From assembly GCF_002776525.5 (NCBI RefSeq), contig NC_045443.1, positions 59,926,129 to 59,990,128 of the forward strand: 64,000 bases of DNA. The letters run 5' to 3'. Of this stretch, positions 58,966 through 64,000 are shown one piece after another. The stretch is from Piliocolobus tephrosceles. Its lineage: Eukaryota; Chordata; Mammalia; Primates; Cercopithecidae. The translations under genes were made by a program, and so were the position numbers. The stretch's first letter is position 1. Each line of letters starts with the position of its first letter. Below the pieces are notes generated by a model, which did not search any database, had not been told where the DNA came from, and saw only the letters and a list, made by a program, of their open reading frames with translations.

Positions 58966-59580
58966 CATTCAGTAAACAGATACTGATTCCATATCTCCTC
59001 TGTGCCAGGGTCTGTGTTGAATACTGGCAATATGAGGTGACTAAGGTAAGTGGCCTGCCCTCCAGAACTCAGTCTGAAGAGAGGGAGAGACCTGAACAAG
59101 CAACACCATACACTGAGAGCCACACTACAGGGATGTGCATGCTGTGGTACAAGCACTGGGGACTGACTCCTTAGGAGGATTAGGGGACACTTTGCAGAAG
59201 AAGTGACATTTGTGCTGGGGTCTCAAAGAATGAAAAGGAGTTTTCCTGACAGAAAAGAAAGACAAGGCCATCCAGGCAGACCATACTTCCAAAGGCATGG
59301 GCGTGAGAGATCAGAGAAATCATGATATGTCCTGGAAATAGAAGGTAGTTCTCTGTGGCTAGAGCATGGGATGCCTGGTGGCAGTGGTGGTGGTAGCAAG
59401 ATTGAGATAGGACCGGAGATGTGGGCAGGGGCCAGGATTTCAGGATGGCCAAGAAGGGCAGTCTGCATCCTGTAAATTGTGGGGACCCAAAGGCTTTTAG
59501 ACAAGGGAGTGACAAGTGCATAATAAGGTCACTTGGATAGCCTTGTGGAATAGAGTGGACAAAGTCAGACAGGTGGCAGA
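58966..59580 (-). repeat. L2 LINE (long antisense fragment)
   Basis: The antisense L2 order is CATTCAGTAAACAGATACTG, CTCTGTGCCAGGGTCTG, GAAGTGACATTTGTGCTGGG, then AGACAAGGGAGTGACAAG. Confidence 0.78.
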
Positions 59581-59609
59581 GAGGCCAGCTGTAATTAATT
59601 CTACTTGGA

Positions 59610-59790
59610 GGGACCCTTGCAGCTCAAAGGCCCTTGGTGACCCTATCATCCAGCTCTCCACTTCATAAGTGATAAACCGAGGTCAGGAAAGGTTAAGAAA
59701 CTTGCGCAAAACTATCCAGCTGGTAACGGGCCAGAATGAAGATCTGTTGGCTGCAGTGGGGTCCCTTCCACTGGCCTAGACTACCAAAGA
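59610..59790 (+). repeat. MIR SINE
   Basis: It reads GATAAACCGAGGTCAGG, AAAGGTTAAGAAACTTGCGC, then AACTATCCAGCTGGTAACGG. Confidence 0.75.
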
Positions 59791-60921
59791 AAATGATGAG
59801 GTCTGAAGCCTGGATTCCCTAGTGGTGGTTGCAAGTTTATCAGCTTAAGACACCACCACAAAGGTTAGAAAGCAACAGTAGGTGAAAGACTGAAGTACTG
59901 TTTCTACAATCATTTTGGATTCCTGCTACCTTATACACCAAATAAGTAGTTAAAGCGACACAGTTCATAGAATAAAACGAACAAAAACACAGACATGGAA
60001 TGGAGGGAAAGTGCAGAGTTACTTTCTAAATCAACCAAATTAATTAAATCCTGACCACACATACTGAAATGCAGGGATGCGAACAAAGTCCTTTTTGAGT
60101 AGCCTGGATCAATTCTTTCCTAAGAGCAGATGGGCACTATTTTAGCTGTGTTGTCTACAAAGAAATCCAGTTGGCAAGAAAATATTTCATCCACAGAACT
60201 ATGATTCACAGGGTTAATCCCTAGAGGTATCTGCCCCAAAGTCACCTGGGATGATTACCAGAGTCACTTTAAACCGAGATTCTAAGCCTAATACCCTTGC
60301 CCCTGGAATTTGAAGACAAGGAAGTGAGTCTATTCTGTTTCCCAGAAAACTGAGTCCGCTCATAATTTCACTCCAAAGAGAATAATCTACATAGAGAACT
60401 TACTTTCAGGATAGAAACAGATTTTCTGACACCTGCACCTTTCCCAAAGGGCCTGTAAGACTTCATACCTGAGCATGAAGTAGTGGCGTGTCTGCAGAGA
60501 CCTTAGAGCTGCCATGTCGGCAGATTCTTCCTCACGACGGGAATCAGACCAAGTTCCTTGTTTGAGTTAAAGTGCGTAGCAGGCCATGGAAGAAGGTATC
60601 TGTGTTTTTCAAAACTGCATCTCACATTGTACATAAGAAGCCATTAAAAAAAAAAAAAAAAAAAAACCAGAGCACACCATGTTTTCAACTGGTCACAGAT
60701 GGGAGAAAATCAGCCACAATAATAAATTCATGGAGGTGGAGTGTGTCGTCACACACGAAGCCAGGATGTGTGATCCAGAAGGTGTGTGGGGGGGAGTTAA
60801 TACCATATGTCATTTGAATGCGGTGAGCCTGCTCCCATGTCAGTAGCAACGTGTTCCTCCAGAACAGCTCCGATGCCATCCCTGATGCCACTGCCCTCTG
60901 CCAAGCCTAGATGACTCTTAC

Positions 60922-61006
60922 CAGGTACTGAAGTCGCTGGCGCTCTGTCTCGGGGGTAAATTCTGAAGACATGGGGATAATTTCTCCGTTTCTGACGATT
61001 ATGGCC
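60922..61006 (-). CDS. PPM1H: PPM1H internal coding exon (residues ~291-318)
   Basis: This 85-base exon belongs to the PP2C-type Ser/Thr phosphatase PPM1H, which dephosphorylates Rab GTPases phosphorylated by LRRK2. Read on the minus strand, it opens with one G that completes the Arg codon of the upstream Asp-Ser-Arg motif. It then encodes 28 residues beginning AIIVRNGEIIPMSSEF and ending RQRLQYL, in phase 0. The acceptor is ATTTCAG (61007-61013) with only a modest pyrimidine tract. The donor is CTG followed by GTAAGAG, close to consensus. By my count from the human protein, the catalytic Asp288 sits just before this exon, on an exon outside the window. The segment leads into the flap subdomain. 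The fourth residue is Val where I recall Ile in human. The next exon lies 17.9 kb downstream in transcript direction. Confidence 0.97.
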
Positions 61007-61169
61007 CTGAAATGGTGAAAATGCATTGTCAGTAGCCAATCTCACAAATGCTCCGATTCTGTCACAACCATTGCTTGGTTCAGATCACACATGAAATGCC
61101 AAGAGATGTTTCTGTTCTCCCACTTGCATGGCAGGGTTCACCGTTCCCAGCTCTGGATCCCTCACCACA

Positions 61170-61338
61170 TGAGAGGCATCTCTCTTTTAAGTGCATTGCA
61201 TTCTAGTCAGCTTATGTTTACATTTTCTGCTAGTTGGAAGTGTGCCTCAATGCTGCAGCACCAAGCATACTTCTTTGCACATAACAAATGCTCAGTGAAT
61301 AAATGGATGGATGGATGAATGAATGAATGAATGAATGA
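61170..61338 (+). repeat. L2 LINE 3' end with (GGAT)n(GAAT)n tail
   Basis: It reads CTTTGCACATAACAAATGC, TCAGTGAATAAATGG, then GGAT and GAAT units to 61338. Confidence 0.75.
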
Positions 61339-61364
61339 TGCAACAGAGTCCTGCTCTAGCCCAG

Positions 61365-61572
61365 GGTTATCCAATAGCACCTTCTGTGACCATGTTTTTG
61401 TCTGTGCAGTCCAATATGGCAGGCACTAGCCACATGTGGGTACTAAGCACTTAAATTGTGGTTAGTGCAGGCAAGGAACTGAATTTTTCATTTTATTGAA
61501 GTTTAATGAATGTAGCTTTAAGTTTAAGCAGTGACACATGGCTAGTGTTGAATGTATTTGACAGTGAAGCTC
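61365..61572 (+). repeat. MER3 (hAT-Charlie)
   Basis: It matches MER3: GTTATCCAATAGCACCTTC, GGCACTAGCCACATGTGG and GACACATGGCTAGTG. Confidence 0.88.
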
Positions 61573-61579
61573 CAGATCC

Positions 61580-61745
61580 CTGTTACTCCTGTGGGCCAGC
61601 AGCATTGGCTTCACCTGGGAGCTTGTGAGAAATGCAGAATCTCAGGTTCCACCCAACTTACTGTATCAGAATCTGCATTGTAATAAGATCCCCTGGTGAT
61701 TCATAAGCACATCAAAATCTGAGAATGTGTGGCCTAAACTGTTGA
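61580..61745 (+). repeat. MER5A (hAT-Charlie)
   Basis: It matches MER5A: GGCTTCACCTGGGAGCTTG, GAGAAATGCAGAATCTCAGG, CCCCTGGTGATTCATAAGC. Confidence 0.88.
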
Positions 61746-62488
61746 GTTTCTAGGGTGATATCCTGGGTCCAGGAAAAACAAACAAACAAAAAAACCAAAA
61801 AAAAAAAAAAAAAACCCACTCATCTCAAGGCTCAGGAAACTCATACACTCCAAAAAAATGTATCTAAGAGCTATTGCCCAGTCAAGGACTTTTGAGGGAA
61901 CAGCATTCCCCGAAGCAGATGTCTACAGGAGAGGCTGCAGGATCGATAACCATGAGCAACCTTTCCTGGGCTTATTCCCAGCGGCGCCTCCTGTTCTCAG
62001 ACCTACTGATTCCAAAGTGGTTCCTGACAGCCACTTTTCAGCTATCGATCGGTTGTGGCAGAATGTTGTCATTTCTACAACAAATGGAAGTGGCTTGGGG
62101 AATTGCATTCTATATGAACCCAACTGCTCCCAGGCATCAGGGAGCTAGAGACCTGAGACCTGACATGCTTCTCAGTGAGGAGCCACCAACATGGGAAATG
62201 CCTTCGATCAGCTCAGATCTGAGTGGATGCCTCCTTCATTCTAGGGAGGCTGCATTATTTGTGCCAAGAGGCCTCTGGGCATCCCTCCCTCCCAATGCAG
62301 AGGCAGTCCCTGACTTGGAAACAATCCCTATAAATGGCTGCAGCTGTCATGACCCCACCCCCAACCCCTCACCACCTGTGCCCTAGTTGCTGCTGTCATA
62401 GAAACAGGAAAGGGTAGGGGGTACGTCCAGGAAGGGAAGGAATGATGACAAAAATCTTAAGGGCTTTAGAGAACTTATGACTCTAGGC

Positions 62489-62493
62489 AAAAA

Positions 62494-62540
<47 letters not shown>

Positions 62541-62542
62541 AA
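62489..62542 (+). repeat. (TAAA)n microsatellite
   Basis: About 13 AAAT/TAAA units without interruption, likely polymorphic in length. Confidence 0.97.
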
Positions 62543-63629
62543 CAGTGGAAGCTGTGAGAAAATGGAAAAGTTTAGGGGAACTGACTGTTAGAAGATGAGG
62601 CCTCTTCGAATACTCCTTATCACTTTTATTATGCTGTCTGAAATATGACAAGTTAAAGATCCCTTCTTATAAAAAGGAGCCACTTGGAAAATGCAATCAC
62701 TATTACCCCACCCCCACTAAGGTGTTATCCACCATTCACAAATCAGCGTGAATTAATTCCAATGGTCTTTGTTCTAATTACCAGGTGAGTATGACTATAA
62801 TAAGGGAGTAGGAGTTTTGACAGGATGGAGAAACACAGGAGAATTTGAAAGGGGGCGGGGTCAGGAAATTCTAGGTTTGGGCCTAATCTTACAGGATCTA
62901 GAGGGCCCCTGAGAATCCGGGGAGCTGGAGTGAAAGTTATTATGTGATAAATTCCAAAGGTAATCTCCTCTTTCAAGATTTTGCCTAAAGCTACTCTTAA
63001 CTTTTTCCTCTTTTTCTGCACCGCCCCTGAATTGCAGTTGAATTCCCAGGCGTGGACTAGGAAGAGCCGGCATGCCCAATCAGGCCATGAAAGCAGCTCC
63101 TCTAGGAACTGAGTGTCAGGAGCTCAGGGGCCTGGTGACTCCAAAGACTTAGGTCATGCCTGTCACAGAGCAGGGGCCCACTGAATGTTTGTTGACTAAA
63201 AGAGCAGATGAAAGAACTTAGAAGAAACTGTTCCTTGAATTTGAGGCAGGAAGAGAAAAGAACTAAAAGGCAGCAGATGTTCATTTAACAAAGTCACATG
63301 GGGTGATTTTACAGAGGAAAGAGGAGCCTTCAGCAAGACATTCACTGCTCCTCAGCCATCTTTTCCTCTTCTCTTCCCGACCAGAGTTTGTCTGTCACTT
63401 CCCACATGGGGTTCTCCCAATGTCAGTTACTCCCACTCCTGTATTTCTGACCTCTCTTTCCACTGGATCTCTGCCCATAGAACAAAACCATGCTAAAGCA
63501 TTCTGTTTAAAATCAAAGCAAAACCAAAATCAAACAGATGATACTCTCCTAATCCAAACTCCACCTTTGAAAAGTCCATTTTTCTTTCCTAAGAACCTAA
63601 GCCTCATAAATTGATGATAATCTACATTC

Positions 63630-64000
63630 AGGGTCTATCTACTTCCTCACCTCGCATGGATCCCTCAAACAGAAGTACATTAACTTCTTGCCTTCCTCTA
63701 CACCCAGCTACTGTCACCTGAGTCAACAAACGGCCCTTTTGTTGCTACATCTCTTTGGCATGTCATGGTTCTGATCTCCCAGGCAGCATCTGACTGTCTC
63801 CTAACCCTGGCACCAGGGATACAACTTCTCCTGGTTTCCCTCCTAACTCCCAGGACATTCTCTCTTCGACTTCTCTATCCCTTCGTTGGTGTTGTGGACT
63901 AGGATTCTGACTCACTATTCTCCCTGGGTGCTCTCCTTCCCTAACTCCTCAGCCACCAAGGTTAGGTTAGGTGGGGTTAGATCACTATCCCTCCGTAAAT
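63630..64000 (+). mobile_element. L2 LINE reverse-transcriptase region remnant
   Basis: It follows L2 ORF2 sequence known from many mammalian copies: CTACTTCCTCACCTCGCATG, CTTTTGTTGCTACATCTC, TTCTCCTGGTTTCCCTCC. It has many frameshifts, is certainly inactive, and continues past the window edge. Similarity may reach left to about 63350. Confidence 0.65.

Larger units (their letters stand above)
43009..60921 (-). other. PPM1H: PPM1H intron (17.9 kb)
   Basis: This is a phase-0 intron between Leu318 and Ala319. It contains MIRs, a Tigger-like transposon, MLT1 and older LTRs, a young AluY, clustered Alus at 49.9-51.7 kb, an L1 3' UTR and L2 pieces. Positions 43020-44380, 47035-47950, 48435-49060, 51690-52735, 53805-56340 and 59795-60920 show no gene or clear repeat. 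Confidence 0.9.
61007..64000 (-). other. PPM1H: PPM1H intron upstream of the residue-291 exon (partial)
   Basis: This intron interrupts the Arg290 codon after its second base. It contains L2, MER3 and MER5A remnants, a TAAA microsatellite and an L2 reverse-transcriptase fragment. The exon that should carry the VANAGDS catalytic motif is not present before the right edge. Positions 61860-62480 and 62550-63600 are unremarkable unique sequence. Confidence 0.8.

Noticed and set aside
60644..60666. A run of A at 60644-60666 as a processed pseudogene tail
   Set aside because: The upstream sequence has no recognisable mRNA and no flanking duplication was found.
61874..62386. 170-codon plus-strand frame
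   Set aside because: The composition is not protein-like, no family is recognised, and it overlaps another frame of similar length. It lies in intron on the opposite strand to PPM1H.

Overview
This window is primate genomic DNA, most probably from an Old World monkey (a macaque, baboon or vervet-type cercopithecid). It holds about 28 Alu-derived elements plus MIR, L2, L1, MER5A, MER3, MLT1 and ERV remnants. The two youngest Alus (18616 and 49071, both +) share bases that I know from the cercopithecoid AluYRa group rather than human AluY: GGCTCAAGCC in the head, GCCGAGACGGG, and GAGATCCGGCCACTGC in the right arm. The species itself cannot be fixed from this.

One host gene is present, on the minus strand. 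It is PPM1H, a PP2C-family (PPM) protein phosphatase known to remove LRRK2-dependent phosphate from Rab GTPases such as Rab8A and Rab10. Four internal coding exons read cleanly with consensus GT/AG ends and compatible phases. In transcript order they are 61006-60922, 43008-42890, 16327-16264 and 12126-12019. Together they encode 125 residues, which I place at about 291-415 of the roughly 514-residue human protein. The promoter, 5' exons and last exons were not found and should lie outside the window. Everything else is intron: over 2.9 kb upstream of the first visible exon, then 17.9 kb, 26.6 kb and 4.1 kb, then at least 12 kb downstream of the last visible exon.

Layout, left to right. 1-12 kb: an ERV LTR (LTR8-like), Alus, a 139-base pyrimidine tract, MIRs and an L1 3' end. 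12-19 kb: two exons, L2/MIR pieces and the first young AluY. 19-34 kb: MIR/L2-rich intron with AT-rich and dinucleotide repeats. 34-43 kb: mostly unique sequence, MER3, MIR, and an Alu carrying an inverted copy of nearby DNA. 43-61 kb: an exon, a complete Tigger-like DNA transposon, MLT1 and paired older LTRs, the second young AluY, four clustered antisense-strand Alus and an L1 3' UTR. 61-64 kb: an exon, MER3, MER5A and an L2 reverse-transcriptase remnant.

I see no second protein-coding gene, no RNA gene and no novel multi-gene system. The most unusual structure is a 61-base inverted, templated insertion at 36555-36615. It is copied from 35288-35350 and replaces about 13 bases of an Alu. Repeat family names were assigned by eye, and most repeat boundaries are good to about 5-20 bases.
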